The position numbers were made by a program, and so were the translations under genes. 64,000 bases of DNA, taken from Oscillospiraceae bacterium (GTDB taxonomy: Bacteria > Bacillota > Clostridia > Oscillospirales > Ruminococcaceae). Where the stretch lies: NCBI GenBank assembly GCA_018380115.1, contig JAGZUF010000005.1:69991-133990 (forward strand), written 5' to 3'. Below are positions 1 to 8,422 of this stretch, piece after piece (within the stretch, counting starts at the first letter, position 1; the number at the start of each line of letters is the position of its first letter). The notes under the pieces were generated by a model. The model searched no databases and was not told the DNA's origin. It was given only the letters and a program-made list of their open reading frames with translations.

Positions 1-177
1 CCACACATCAAGCCCCCGCCCGCACAGAAGCCTTTGCAGCGCCTCACAGCAGGCGTCTAGATGAGCTTCACAGTGGGCCCGGCAGGTAGGGAACCGCTCG
101 CTGGCCACTATTGTTCCGTCCTCCTGCACCAGCGCCACAATGGTCTTTGTGCCGCCGATGTCTATTGCGCCTACCAT
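1..177 (-). CDS. ROK family sugar kinase/regulator, N-terminal part (cut by window edge)
   Basis: The minus strand opens with ATG at 177 and reads 59 codons to the window edge without a stop. It begins MVGAIDIGGTKTIVALV, the DxGGTK phosphate-binding loop of ROK (repressor, ORF, kinase) proteins such as glucokinases and N-acetylmannosamine kinases. No helix-turn-helix precedes it, which favours a kinase over a NagC-type repressor. It starts two bases after the stop of the SIS gene, so it is the most distal visible gene of the seven-gene operon. The substrate cannot be told from this fragment. Confidence 0.85.
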   Translation of the reverse strand, partial: MVGAIDIGGTKTIVALVQEDGTIVASERFPTCRAHCEAHLDACCEALQRLLCGRGLDVW

Positions 178-178
178 C

Positions 179-757
179 TCAGCCTGCCGCCTCCTGGTTA
201 CGGCGGCGGAAATACTGTGAAAGCACATGATTCAATATCAGGTGCACATCCTCCACCACGCCGTAATTGCGTGAGGGCACTACAAGGCAGATATCAGCCA
301 TACTGCCCAGCTTCCCGTCATAGCCGCCTATGATGGCGGCCGTGGTGCAGCCCACGCCGGCCGCAAAGGCCAGCCCATTTACAAGGTTTGGCGAATTGCC
401 GGACACCGAAAGTGCCAGCACCACGTCGCCCGAGTGGCAGAAGTTTTCCAACTGATAAGAAAAAATTTCATCATACGAGATATCGTTGCCCAGTGCTGTT
501 ACAATGCCGGTGTTGTCGGAAAGGCTCACCACTTTTGCACGCGGGCACCCTGGCACATTGATGCCCTTGTTGAAATCGCACACCCAATGCGTGGCGCAGG
601 CGGCGCTGCCGCCGTTACCCAGCACAAAGATGCTGCTGCCTTGCCGGTATGCGCTGTACAGCACCCCTGCAAGCGCGTCCAGCTTTGCGGTATCCAATGC
701 GTTCAGCACGCCGCTCAGCTCGGAAAAATATTCTTTTGAAAAACTGCCCAGCTCCAT
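179..757 (-). CDS. SIS domain protein, phosphoheptose isomerase (GmhA)-like
   Basis: A 192-residue cytoplasmic protein covering one sugar-isomerase (SIS) domain. Visible marks are GNGGSAA (about residues 48-54), the SVSGNSPN phosphosugar-binding loop, DGKLGSMADICLVVP and the C-terminal VVEDVHLILNHVL helix, all typical of GmhA/DiaA-like proteins. GmhA isomerises sedoheptulose 7-phosphate, but no heptose pathway genes are near. The operon context (two kinases, two aldolases) suggests an aldose/ketose phosphate isomerase for an imported sugar. That role is inferred; the fold assignment is firm. Confidence 0.85.
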   Translation of the reverse strand: MELGSFSKEYFSELSGVLNALDTAKLDALAGVLYSAYRQGSSIFVLGNGGSAACATHWVCDFNKGINVPGCPRAKVVSLSDNTGIVTALGNDISYDEIFSYQLENFCHSGDVVLALSVSGNSPNLVNGLAFAAGVGCTTAAIIGGYDGKLGSMADICLVVPSRNYGVVEDVHLILNHVLSQYFRRRNQEAAG

Positions 758-763
758 ATATCC

Positions 764-1393
764 TTACCTCTTTTCTGCCTTTCGCCCCAGCTGCTGCACC
801 AGCTGGGGCGGTAACTTGTCTGCCCCGCCAAGAGCCTCTGTGTACAATGCCGTGCGGCATACGGCCTCCAGCACCTCCAGCCTGTCATAGGCTGTCTGAA
901 GGCTTACGTCCCACACCAGCACGCCGTGGTTTTTCAAAAGAAGCTGGCTGCAGTGCCCTGCATAGGGGCGCACTGCCTGCACTAGTTCCTGCGTGCCGGG
1001 CAACGCAAAGGGGGCCACGGGTACACTGCCCAGAAAAAGGGCTGTTTCTACAAAATAATCATCCGGCACGGGCCGGCCTGCCGCGGCAAAGGCCGTGGCA
1101 AACACCGGGTGAGAGTGCAGAACGGCCTGCACCTCCGGGCGTTCCTCGTAAATACACCGGTGTATGGGGAATTCCTTCGACGGCCTGCCGCCTCCCTGCA
1201 CTGTGCCGTCCGGGGAAACCGCCAAAAGCTCCTGCGGACGGAGAAAGCCCTTATTTTTTCCCGACGGCGTGATGAGAATGCCGCCGTCTGGCAAGCGAAG
1301 GCTGAAATTGCCGTCGCAGGCAAACACAAGGCCGCGGCGATAGCTCAACCTGCAAAACCTGCACAGCAGCCTGCGCTGCTCTTCATAATTCAT
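764..1393 (-). CDS. class II aldolase/adducin family protein (OtnC- or FucA-like)
   Basis: A 209-residue protein of the class II aldolase/adducin family, the zinc-dependent fold of L-fuculose-1-phosphate aldolase and of the 3-oxo-tetronate 4-phosphate decarboxylase OtnC. It shows GNFSLR, ITPSGKNKGFL, HSHPVFATAFA (zinc histidines) and LLLKNHGVLVWD. The start at 1393 overlaps the stop of the DUF1537 kinase by four bases (ATGA). In established acid-sugar pathways a DUF1537 kinase phosphorylates a 3-oxo-tetronate and the adjacent OtnC decarboxylates it. The tight coupling here makes that the leading hypothesis; an aldol cleavage is the alternative. Confidence 0.85.
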   Translation of the reverse strand: MNYEEQRRLLCRFCRLSYRRGLVFACDGNFSLRLPDGGILITPSGKNKGFLRPQELLAVSPDGTVQGGGRPSKEFPIHRCIYEERPEVQAVLHSHPVFATAFAAAGRPVPDDYFVETALFLGSVPVAPFALPGTQELVQAVRPYAGHCSQLLLKNHGVLVWDVSLQTAYDRLEVLEAVCRTALYTEALGGADKLPPQLVQQLGRKAEKR

Positions 1394-2679
1394 GGTGCCT
1401 GCCTCTCCTTCTCTGTGCCCAACAGTTTCTTGCGGGCTTTTTCCAAAAATTGCGGCGAGCCGAAGCTGCCCGATTTCAGCACGAAGCACAGCGGCCCCTC
1501 CAGGGCAGTGCACACCGAAACGCCCGGCTCTATTTCTTCGCCCACCCGCATGCCGGTGATGCCAAACCGTCTGCAGAACGAGGCAGAAGTATCGCCCCCG
1601 CACACAATGAAGCGGGTGATACCGTGCGTGCCTGCCACTTTTTCCGCCGCTGCAGCAAGCGCATCCGACACTGCCGTGGCGGCCTGCTGCGGTGCGATAC
1701 CGGCCGCTGCTGCCGCCTGCTTTGTCTGCACAACTGCCTGCGGTGCCGGGTCCGTCTGAATAACAGCCATCGCCGGTGCGCCTGCCGCCTCATATGCTGC
1801 CGCAAGGCGCATCTCTTCCGCCTTTCGTCCTTCTGGGGAAAACAGGGCCTGTGTGCGCATGGTGAATACCGGCACGCCCTTCTGCTGTGCGCATTTCACC
1901 TGCTGCCTTGTCTGCGGCGTCAGGCTGCCGGCAAGGCACAGAACGCGGGCGTTTTCCCCGCCGGCGGGCCCGGCGGGCGGCAAAGTGTCCGGCCCCTCTT
2001 CCATTCCCAGATAATAGGCGATGGCCGAACTGCCGCACACCACAGGCTCATCTTTCAACAGGCCCGCCAACATTGCCAGGTCTGCGTTGTGCCGCACATC
2101 AAATATGACATACCCGCCTTCACGGCGGCGCTGTTCTATCAGGCCGCGCAAGCGGCGCCCCTCAGCATATTCGCGCCAGCTCACGTTCGTCACCGGCCTG
2201 CGCGTCTGCACCGCCAAAATCTTCACCAGGTTGGATTCCCGCATCGGGTTCACTGGGTCGTTTCGAAATTGGGAATCTTCCAACTTCTCACCGTACACAT
2301 AGTGGATGCCGTCCAGCGTGGTGCGCCCGTTGTCTGGGAAGCCCAGCACCACGGGTGCGAAGTTCAGGCCCAGGGCGTCCAGCATAGCGTCAAACTCAGG
2401 TCCGATATTGCCGCGAAATACTGAGCATTGCTTGTTGATGTACTGCTGTACCCCTTGGGAAGAAAACTTCTTCACCACGCGGAACACGCGGTTATACGCC
2501 TCCTCAGGGGGCAGAAAGCGCGAGTCGGTGTCCACCACCAGCTTCTCTCCTCCCGCAAACCCGGCCTGCTGCCAGAAGGGAAACGGATACAGCACGGCCG
2601 GGTGCCCGCTCTTCCGATACATCAGGCCAATGTCGTCCGCTCCGGTGATATCATCTGCTACTGCCAGCACCTTTTTCAT
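1390..2679 (-). CDS. four-carbon acid sugar kinase family protein (DUF1537)
   Basis: A 429-residue kinase of the DUF1537 (OtnK/DtnK) family. The N terminus carries the ADDITGADDIG motif of the sugar-binding domain; the C-terminal nucleotide-binding domain includes FIVCGGDTSASF and LKSGSFGSPQFL. ATG at 2679 has AGGAGG just upstream, so the longer upstream reading is unlikely. Family members phosphorylate D-threonate, D-erythronate, 3-oxo-tetronates or related acids. It sits four bases after the FBP-aldolase-type gene and overlaps the class II aldolase gene. No tetronate dehydrogenase is visible in the window, so the exact substrate is open. Confidence 0.88.
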   Translation of the reverse strand: MKKVLAVADDITGADDIGLMYRKSGHPAVLYPFPFWQQAGFAGGEKLVVDTDSRFLPPEEAYNRVFRVVKKFSSQGVQQYINKQCSVFRGNIGPEFDAMLDALGLNFAPVVLGFPDNGRTTLDGIHYVYGEKLEDSQFRNDPVNPMRESNLVKILAVQTRRPVTNVSWREYAEGRRLRGLIEQRRREGGYVIFDVRHNADLAMLAGLLKDEPVVCGSSAIAYYLGMEEGPDTLPPAGPAGGENARVLCLAGSLTPQTRQQVKCAQQKGVPVFTMRTQALFSPEGRKAEEMRLAAAYEAAGAPAMAVIQTDPAPQAVVQTKQAAAAAGIAPQQAATAVSDALAAAAEKVAGTHGITRFIVCGGDTSASFCRRFGITGMRVGEEIEPGVSVCTALEGPLCFVLKSGSFGSPQFLEKARKKLLGTEKERQAP

Positions 2680-2683
2680 TGGC

Positions 2684-3607
2684 TCAGGCCTCCTGCGCAG
2701 CGTACAGGTCTGCCTTGCCCTCGCTGAGCAGATAGTTTGCAATTCGGTCTTTCACAAGGGCCTCCACGGCACAGCAGGCGGCCTGCAGGGTCTGTGCGGG
2801 GCATGCGTTCAGCTCAGCCTCTGTCATGTGGCCGGTACGGCCCACTACTTCCAACATGGCAAGTTCAATGTCTGTGGCAATATTCACCTTGCACACACCG
2901 CCTGTAGGCATCTGCACAGCCTTCACCACCATCTCGCTGGGCACGCCAGAGCCGCCGTGCAGCACCAGCGGCGTGCCGGTAAGGCGGTTGATTGCCTCCA
3001 GCCTGTCGTAAGCTATCTTAGGCTGGCGCACTGTGTATACCCCATGCGCCGTACCCACGGAAACGGCCAGTGCATCCACGCCCGTCTGCATGCAGAACTG
3101 TTCTGCCTCCTGCGGCACAGTATATTGTTCTTCGTCCTTGTCTGTCTCTACAAAATCGGTAGTTCCTATTTTTCCAAGCTCGGCCTCCACGCTTACGCCG
3201 TGGCTGTGGGCAAATTCCACAACGCGCTTTGTTCTGGCGGCATTCTCTTCAAAATCCCATTCCGAGGCGTCTATCATCACCGAGGTAAAGCCACACGCCA
3301 CCGCCTGACGGATAACTTCAAAATCTTTGGTATGGTCCAGATGCAGAGTGATGGGGATATCCACTGCCAGCTCTCTGCACACGCGGTAAAACTCCTCTGC
3401 AAAGGCCCGGATATCCACCTTGTGGCGGTATATCTCCTTTTCAGATATCTGTACGATAAGCGGCGAGCGCAGCGCCATCCCCGCCTGCACGATTGGGCGG
3501 ATGAGCTTTGTATAGCGCGGTGAAAAAGAACCTACGGCAAACCCGCCCGTCTGGGCAGGCCGCAGGATGTCACTCAATTTCCATATCTTTGTCATGGTTT
3601 CCGTCAT
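2684..3607 (-). CDS. class II fructose-bisphosphate aldolase family protein (GatY/KbaY-like)
   Basis: A 307-residue class II zinc aldolase. Recognisable pieces are LHLDHTKDFEVI (zinc histidine), MIDASEWDFEENAART, the GVSVEAELGKIG strand, VSVGTAHGVY and LVLHGGSGVP. Relatives cleave tagatose- or fructose-1,6-bisphosphate to dihydroxyacetone phosphate plus an aldehyde. A GAGGAG ribosome-binding site six bases upstream supports ATG at 3607. It follows the FGGY kinase by ten bases. With a kinase at each side it probably cleaves a phosphorylated intermediate of the operon's substrate rather than serving central glycolysis. Confidence 0.88.
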   Translation of the reverse strand: MTETMTKIWKLSDILRPAQTGGFAVGSFSPRYTKLIRPIVQAGMALRSPLIVQISEKEIYRHKVDIRAFAEEFYRVCRELAVDIPITLHLDHTKDFEVIRQAVACGFTSVMIDASEWDFEENAARTKRVVEFAHSHGVSVEAELGKIGTTDFVETDKDEEQYTVPQEAEQFCMQTGVDALAVSVGTAHGVYTVRQPKIAYDRLEAINRLTGTPLVLHGGSGVPSEMVVKAVQMPTGGVCKVNIATDIELAMLEVVGRTGHMTEAELNACPAQTLQAACCAVEALVKDRIANYLLSEGKADLYAAQEA

Positions 3608-3617
3608 ATCTGTCTCC

Positions 3618-5045
3618 TCATTTCCTGTTTTGTATCATACCGGCTATCTCCAGATACCGGCTGTAAATGCCGTCATAGCGTTCTGCTGCGCCCGCCTCTG
3701 GGCGGAACAGTCTGCCCCTGTCCTTAGGCGGTACAAAGGGAAGGCCGCACACTTCGCACATCAGTTCCACAGCGCCTAGCAATGTGCCCTCCTGTATACC
3801 GGAACAGAACACATCCCTGTGCAGCACATCTGCCTTGCGCTGCATCCATGCGGCAGAACGGCATGCACCGCCTGCAGCACACACCGGCGCCTGCTCCGCC
3901 TGCGGCACGCAGGCAAGGACGCATCTCTCCCACAGGGAAAGGCCCTCTACCACAGCGTTCACCATTTCGCCCCAGCCGCATGCCGGTGTCAGGCCCCAGA
4001 ACACGCCGCCAAGGTCGGCACGGTAGGTAGGCGTACCTGTGCCGGAAAGCCAGGGAAAGAACATGGCCTGTGCCGGGCCTGCGCTTTTTTCGAGTGCCCG
4101 TTCCACCTCTTCATAGCTTATTTCATGCCCCGGCAACGCGCAGCGCACCCACTCCATGCATAAACCTGCAGAAGGGATATTCGCCATCCAATACTGCCTG
4201 CCCGGCCGCACGAAGGGCCCCCAGGTCAGCCCGGCCTCAAAGTCGGCCGCCTGCAGCGGGCGCGCCGCGCGGGTTCCCACAAAAGTCTCAGCCGTTCCCA
4301 TGCTGTTGCAGATGCTACCTGGCCTGCTGTGCGCCGCGGCCAGTGCGGCGCACAGATGGTCGTGCCCGCACAGGGCCACCGGCACATGCCCGGCGCCGGG
4401 AAGCCAGCCTGCCCGCAGAAAGCCCGCCCGGCTGCCCGACGGCATTATTTCCGGCAGGCCGCCTCCCGCAAGGCCGAAAAGCTCCATGCGCTCGTGGCTC
4501 CATGTGCCGAGGCCTATATCATATAAATAGGTGCGCGCGGCAAACGTAGGGTCTGTGACACAAGCGCCCGTCAGGCGCATCACCAGCCAGTCACAGGCAG
4601 AAAGCCAAATGGTGCCCTGTGCAGCGCGCTGTGCAGCGTCAAGGGCCCAGCGGTATTTATAGGCACCATACTTATAGCTATTGCGCAGCCCCGTCTGCAA
4701 AAAAGCAGCACGGGCCTGCCCTTCAAGCGCCTGCGCCATGGGCCCAGTGCACTGGTCAAACCAGGGAATAATGCCGGAAAGCGGCTTCAGTGTGCCTCGC
4801 TCCAGTAAAATGCCTGCCTCTGCCATGCCTGTTACGGCAATTCCCTCAAAGCTATAGCTGCGGCTTAATTGCCGCAACTGGCTTTCAATCAGCCCAAACA
4901 CCTCGTCCGGGCAATAACCGCCGCCACCCCGGGCCGGTTTTGGTGTGCTGCTGCGCAGGCAGGCAAGCAACTCGCCCGTTTGGGAAAATACCGCTGTTTT
5001 CAGATTCGTGGTGCCAAAGTCAATTCCGATGTAGCCGCGTTCCAT
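3618..5045 (-). CDS. FGGY family carbohydrate kinase
   Basis: A 475-residue FGGY sugar kinase, close to the 480-500 residues usual for xylulo-, glucono- and related kinases. The N terminus has the ATP-phosphate motif GIDFGTTNLKTAVF. IIPWFDQCTGP carries the likely catalytic aspartate, ALCGHDHLCAAL follows, and the C-terminal ATPase half has VCAAGGACRSAAWMQRKADVL. GGAAGGAGA precedes the ATG. Its 5' end overlaps the 3' end of the racemase-like gene by 26 bases, indicating one transcript. The substrate cannot be deduced; a second kinase in the operon means two phosphorylations or two converging substrates. Confidence 0.9.
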   Translation of the reverse strand: MERGYIGIDFGTTNLKTAVFSQTGELLACLRSSTPKPARGGGGYCPDEVFGLIESQLRQLSRSYSFEGIAVTGMAEAGILLERGTLKPLSGIIPWFDQCTGPMAQALEGQARAAFLQTGLRNSYKYGAYKYRWALDAAQRAAQGTIWLSACDWLVMRLTGACVTDPTFAARTYLYDIGLGTWSHERMELFGLAGGGLPEIMPSGSRAGFLRAGWLPGAGHVPVALCGHDHLCAALAAAHSRPGSICNSMGTAETFVGTRAARPLQAADFEAGLTWGPFVRPGRQYWMANIPSAGLCMEWVRCALPGHEISYEEVERALEKSAGPAQAMFFPWLSGTGTPTYRADLGGVFWGLTPACGWGEMVNAVVEGLSLWERCVLACVPQAEQAPVCAAGGACRSAAWMQRKADVLHRDVFCSGIQEGTLLGAVELMCEVCGLPFVPPKDRGRLFRPEAGAAERYDGIYSRYLEIAGMIQNRK

Positions 5046-5709
5046 CTGCTTCTCCTTCCAGACCTGCCAAATCTTCTTTTAATTTGCGCACACCCAGAAG
5101 CGGGCTTGTCAGCACTTTATTGCGGAATGCCGGGTTCAGCGCCTGTGCGGCACTTGCCATGGATGCCTGTGCCAGAACAAGGGTATCCGCTCCCGGCGCC
5201 TGCCGGGCCATTGCCCGCGCTATTGCGGTGTCATGTGCCGTCCGGTCACCGCGCATCAATGCATCGTAGGCTCCTTCTACCAGAACGGTGCATATGGTGC
5301 AGCTGGCCCCGCTCTCCTGCGCTAAGCGGCGTATCAGGCGCTCTGTGGGCTGCAAGGTGCTGGCCAGTGTGGCAAACACAGCAATAACTCCGCCGCGCCG
5401 CACGGCTTCGCGTGCCATGGCCTCGTCTATACGGTACACCGGAATGGGCAGCATCGCGTCTGCTTCTTGTGCGAACTCACCCACAGTAGAGCAGGCGCTG
5501 AGAACAGCCTGTGCCCCGTTGCGGCAGGCGATACGCGCATACTCTAGCCACCGCTCGCGTACCCATGCGACATTCTTGCCCGCATTCATATCGCCCAGAA
5601 TAGAGTCATCCAGAATATGGTTCACCTCTATTTCCGGCATCTCGCTGTGTATCAGCTGGCCTAAACTGTTTATAGTAGCAGGTGTGGTGTGGATGACGGT
5701 GAGTTTCAT
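5020..5709 (-). CDS. aspartate/glutamate racemase family protein, second cysteine missing
   Basis: A 229-residue protein starting MKLTVIHTTPATIN, with the first family cysteine in SACSTVGE (Cys73). In Asp/Glu/hydantoin racemases a second catalytic cysteine lies in a segment like TLVLGCTHY. The equivalent here reads GADTLVLAQASMAS, so that cysteine is absent. True two-base racemisation is therefore doubtful; such one-cysteine members may act as isomerases or lyases. ATG at 5709 is chosen over GTG at 5718 because an AAGAGAG stretch sits about eight bases upstream. It is the first gene of the minus-strand operon. Confidence 0.8.
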   Translation of the reverse strand: MKLTVIHTTPATINSLGQLIHSEMPEIEVNHILDDSILGDMNAGKNVAWVRERWLEYARIACRNGAQAVLSACSTVGEFAQEADAMLPIPVYRIDEAMAREAVRRGGVIAVFATLASTLQPTERLIRRLAQESGASCTICTVLVEGAYDALMRGDRTAHDTAIARAMARQAPGADTLVLAQASMASAAQALNPAFRNKVLTSPLLGVRKLKEDLAGLEGEADGTRLHRN

Positions 5710-5718
5710 GGCTGTCAC

Positions 5719-5987
5719 TCTCTTTTCTTTGTGTTCCAGTTAGGGGCAGGCGCCCTGCTTGTTAGGTAGACGATAACACATTTTTTATTTTTTTTCAAGT
5801 TTTTCCAAAAACTTTTTCTTTCCAATTTCATTTTATTTCACCATATCAAAAAGAATATACAGTATTTATTTCGTATATCTTTTTATTTTTACCAATATCT
5901 CCTTATTTTTTCCATTTCTTCTCCCTAGTCGCAAAATTTCCAATTGATTATTTTTGAAAAAAAATAAAAAAAAGTGAACTTATTTTA
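5719..5987. promoter_or_regulatory. AT-rich divergent control region between catabolic operon and ABC importer
   Basis: About 270 bases of strikingly AT-rich DNA, unlike the GC-rich surroundings, separate the leftward operon from the rightward importer. On the minus strand TTGAAA and TTATCG about 16 bases apart could be a promoter near 5765-5800. GCAGGCGCCCTGC at 5746-5758 is a small inverted repeat (arms GCAGG/CCTGC) just downstream and could be an operator. No regulator gene lies in this neighbourhood within the window. Confidence 0.5.
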
Positions 5988-6016
5988 TTGACAATGAAAA
6001 AACAGCGTGCTATGAT
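5988..6016 (+). promoter_or_regulatory. strong sigma-A promoter of the ABC importer operon
   Basis: TTGACA at 5988-5993 and TATGAT at 6011-6016 are separated by exactly 17 bases, an almost consensus housekeeping promoter. It lies about 70 bases before the ATG of the binding-protein gene. Confidence 0.8.
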
Positions 6017-6086
6017 AACAGCAATCAGAGAAGTTCCGGCCTGCCGGGCTTCCATATTACGCAAACTGAAACCAGGAGGAAAAAAG

Positions 6087-7385
6087 ATGAAAAAGGTTAT
6101 CGCACTATCTTTAAGCGCCCTTTTGGCTGTATGCCTGTTTGCAGGCTGCAGCCCGGCGTCTTCCGGCAGCTCTTCCACAGCCGGGTCCGATTCGGCCGCA
6201 CAAACAGTAGAAATCTCGCTGCTCAATAGCAAGCCGGAGATCACCGACGCCCTTGAGGCCGCTGCCGAACAGTATGCAAAAGAGACCGGGGTTTCCATCA
6301 CCGTATATGAGACAGATGCACCCGGTGACTACATGACAGAGGCCTATGCCTCCGGCGACCCCACCACCATGGCGTTGGTGGACTATGCCAACGTAAAAGA
6401 CTTCTCTGCAGAATATCTGCTGGATATGTCTGCAGAAGAATGGGTGAAGGATGGCGGCGAAGCCTCCGGCGCTTACTTTGACGGAAAATTGTACGGTTTC
6501 CCGTTCGCGGTAGAGGCACGCGGCATCATCTACAATAAAACGGTGCTGGACGAGCTGCTGGGCGAAGAGTTTGATCCTGCCCAGTATGCTACCCGTAGTG
6601 CGTTCGAAGGGCTGCTTGCCACGCTGCGCGAAAAAGGCATGCAGGATGGCATTGTGTTGAATGCGGACGACTGGTCCATCGGCTCTCACTATCTGCAAAC
6701 CATGTACAGCCTGTATGACGGCACCATGGAGGGCGGCTACGAGTTCACCCGACAGCTCACAAGCGGGGAGCTTTCCATTGCAGATTCCGATGCGTATAAT
6801 GAGGCGTTCGACACTCTGGATATGCTGATGGAATACAATTACAATAAGGCCGACCCTCTGGCGGCAGACTATGACATGAACGCCAGCTACTGCGCGGACG
6901 GCACTGTGGCCTTCTGGCTGAACGGTACCTTTGCCTGGCCTGATTTCTCTGAATTTGCAGAAGATGGCGTAGAATACGGCGTGATGCCCCTGCCCGTCAG
7001 TGAGGAGAGCGCCGGCCTAGGCAAACTTTCTGCCGGCGCCACCAAGTACATTGCCATCGACAAGGCCTATGCCACCGAGGAACAGCAGCAGGCAGCCCTT
7101 GACTTCCTGAACTGGCTGGTATACACGGAAGAGGGCAATGACCTGATGGTGAACCAGTGCGGCATCGTGCCCGCTTTCTCCAACATCACGCTGGAAATGA
7201 ACAACCCCTTCAATATCTCGCTGCAGCAATACATTGCGGCCGGCAACACCATCTGCGCGTTCAGCGACCTCCCCTCCGATCACCGCAGCGCCCTGGCCGG
7301 CGAAATGCAGAAATATATCGCCGGCGAAATTTCCCGCGCAGACCTTGCAGCCCTGCTGGACGAATACTGGCAGGCTCAGGCGTAA
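6087..7385 (+). CDS. ABC transporter sugar-binding lipoprotein (family 1 extracellular solute-binding)
   Basis: A 432-residue substrate-binding lipoprotein. The N terminus MKKVIALSLSALLAVCLFAGCS is a lipoprotein signal with the LFAGC lipobox, so it is anchored outside the membrane. A Ser/Gly/Thr-rich tether follows, then the mature domain with MALVDYANVKDFSAEYLLDM, YGFPFAVEARGIIYNK and VAFWLNGTFAWPDF, typical of MalE/UgpB-type proteins for sugars and glycosides. AGGAGG at 6074-6079 fixes the start at 6087. It heads an operon with two permeases; no ATPase gene follows. Confidence 0.92.
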   Translation: MKKVIALSLSALLAVCLFAGCSPASSGSSSTAGSDSAAQTVEISLLNSKPEITDALEAAAEQYAKETGVSITVYETDAPGDYMTEAYASGDPTTMALVDYANVKDFSAEYLLDMSAEEWVKDGGEASGAYFDGKLYGFPFAVEARGIIYNKTVLDELLGEEFDPAQYATRSAFEGLLATLREKGMQDGIVLNADDWSIGSHYLQTMYSLYDGTMEGGYEFTRQLTSGELSIADSDAYNEAFDTLDMLMEYNYNKADPLAADYDMNASYCADGTVAFWLNGTFAWPDFSEFAEDGVEYGVMPLPVSEESAGLGKLSAGATKYIAIDKAYATEEQQQAALDFLNWLVYTEEGNDLMVNQCGIVPAFSNITLEMNNPFNISLQQYIAAGNTICAFSDLPSDHRSALAGEMQKYIAGEISRADLAALLDEYWQAQA

Positions 7386-7481
7386 CGGCCGCACGGCATC
7401 ATGCACAGCAGCCGCTTTCCCCTTGCGCCCGTCCTCTGGCGGTGCAGGCTAAAACGGCACGCCACATTTGTAAAAAATAAC

Positions 7482-7519
7482 AGCGGGGAGACAACGAGTA
7501 TTCTCGTTGTCTCCCCGCT
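7482..7519 (+). promoter_or_regulatory. intercistronic hairpin between binding protein and permease
   Basis: A perfect 17-bp stem (7482-7498 with 7503-7519) closes a TATT loop and ends two bases before the AAAGGA ribosome-binding site of the permease gene. There is no following T-run. In other importers such hairpins protect the upstream mRNA or attenuate readthrough so that the binding protein exceeds the permeases. Confidence 0.75.
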
Positions 7520-7537
7520 TTGAAAGGAAACAGACGT

Positions 7538-8422
7538 ATGAAACGCAGTTCTTCCTTTTTTGAAAAGACGAAGACCTTTCTGTGCTTTGCCGGCCCAAGC
7601 CTGCTTATTTTCTCCCTGGTCGTTGTCATTCCCATCTTTTACGGCATATACCTTACTTTTACAGACTGGGACGGCATTGCCAGCACTAAAAATTTTGTAT
7701 GGTTTGAAAACTATATCGCACTGTTTCAGGACGAGGCGTTCTGGGCCTCGCTGTGGCTGACAATCAAATATGTCTTTCTCTCCGTTATCCTCATCAACCT
7801 GCTGGCCTTTTTTCTGGCTTATGGCCTCACCAGCGGTGTGCGCGGCCAGAATTTTCTGCGTGCCGGCTTTTTCACGCCCAACCTCATCGGCGGCGTAATA
7901 TTGGGGTTTATCTGGCAGTTCATCTTCAGCCGCGTTACTGTACAGCTGTATGAATATATCCCCGTTTCACTTCTGGAGCGGTCGTGGCTGTCCTCCCCCG
8001 AAATGGCCTTTGCCGCGCTTGTCATCGTCACGGTGTGGCAATATGCGGGATATATGCTGCTCATTTATATATCCGGTTTTGTAAGTATCCCGTCCGACCT
8101 GATAGAGGCGGCCAGCATCGATGGCGCAAGCGAAGCGCAGATTATGCGGCGCATCCGCCTGCCGCTGATGGTTCCTTCGTTCGTCATCTGTCTGTTTTTG
8201 TCCATCACGCGCTGCTTCAAAGTGTATGACCTGAACATCTCCCTCACAGAGGGCGGGCCCTACAACTCTACCAAACTAGTGGCCATGCATATTTACACCA
8301 AGGCCTTTGAAGAGCACCGCTATGGCGTGGGGCAGGCAGAGGCTATCGTACTGTTTCTCATCATGGCGGCCATTGCCCTCACGCAAGTATATATCGGCAA
8401 AAAGATGGAGGTGGAAGCATGA
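7538..8422 (+). CDS. sugar ABC transporter permease (MalF/UgpA type)
   Basis: A 294-residue inner-membrane permease with six predicted helices. The N terminus (LCFAGPSLLIFSLVVVIPIFYGIYLTF) and the EAA loop EAASIDGASEAQIMRRIRLPLM, which contacts the ATPase, identify the carbohydrate uptake family 1 permeases. ATG at 7538 is preferred over TTG at 7520 because AAAGGA lies nine bases upstream. Its stop overlaps the ATG of the second permease (ATGA), so the two are translationally coupled and should form a heterodimer. Confidence 0.92.
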   Translation: MKRSSSFFEKTKTFLCFAGPSLLIFSLVVVIPIFYGIYLTFTDWDGIASTKNFVWFENYIALFQDEAFWASLWLTIKYVFLSVILINLLAFFLAYGLTSGVRGQNFLRAGFFTPNLIGGVILGFIWQFIFSRVTVQLYEYIPVSLLERSWLSSPEMAFAALVIVTVWQYAGYMLLIYISGFVSIPSDLIEAASIDGASEAQIMRRIRLPLMVPSFVICLFLSITRCFKVYDLNISLTEGGPYNSTKLVAMHIYTKAFEEHRYGVGQAEAIVLFLIMAAIALTQVYIGKKMEVEA

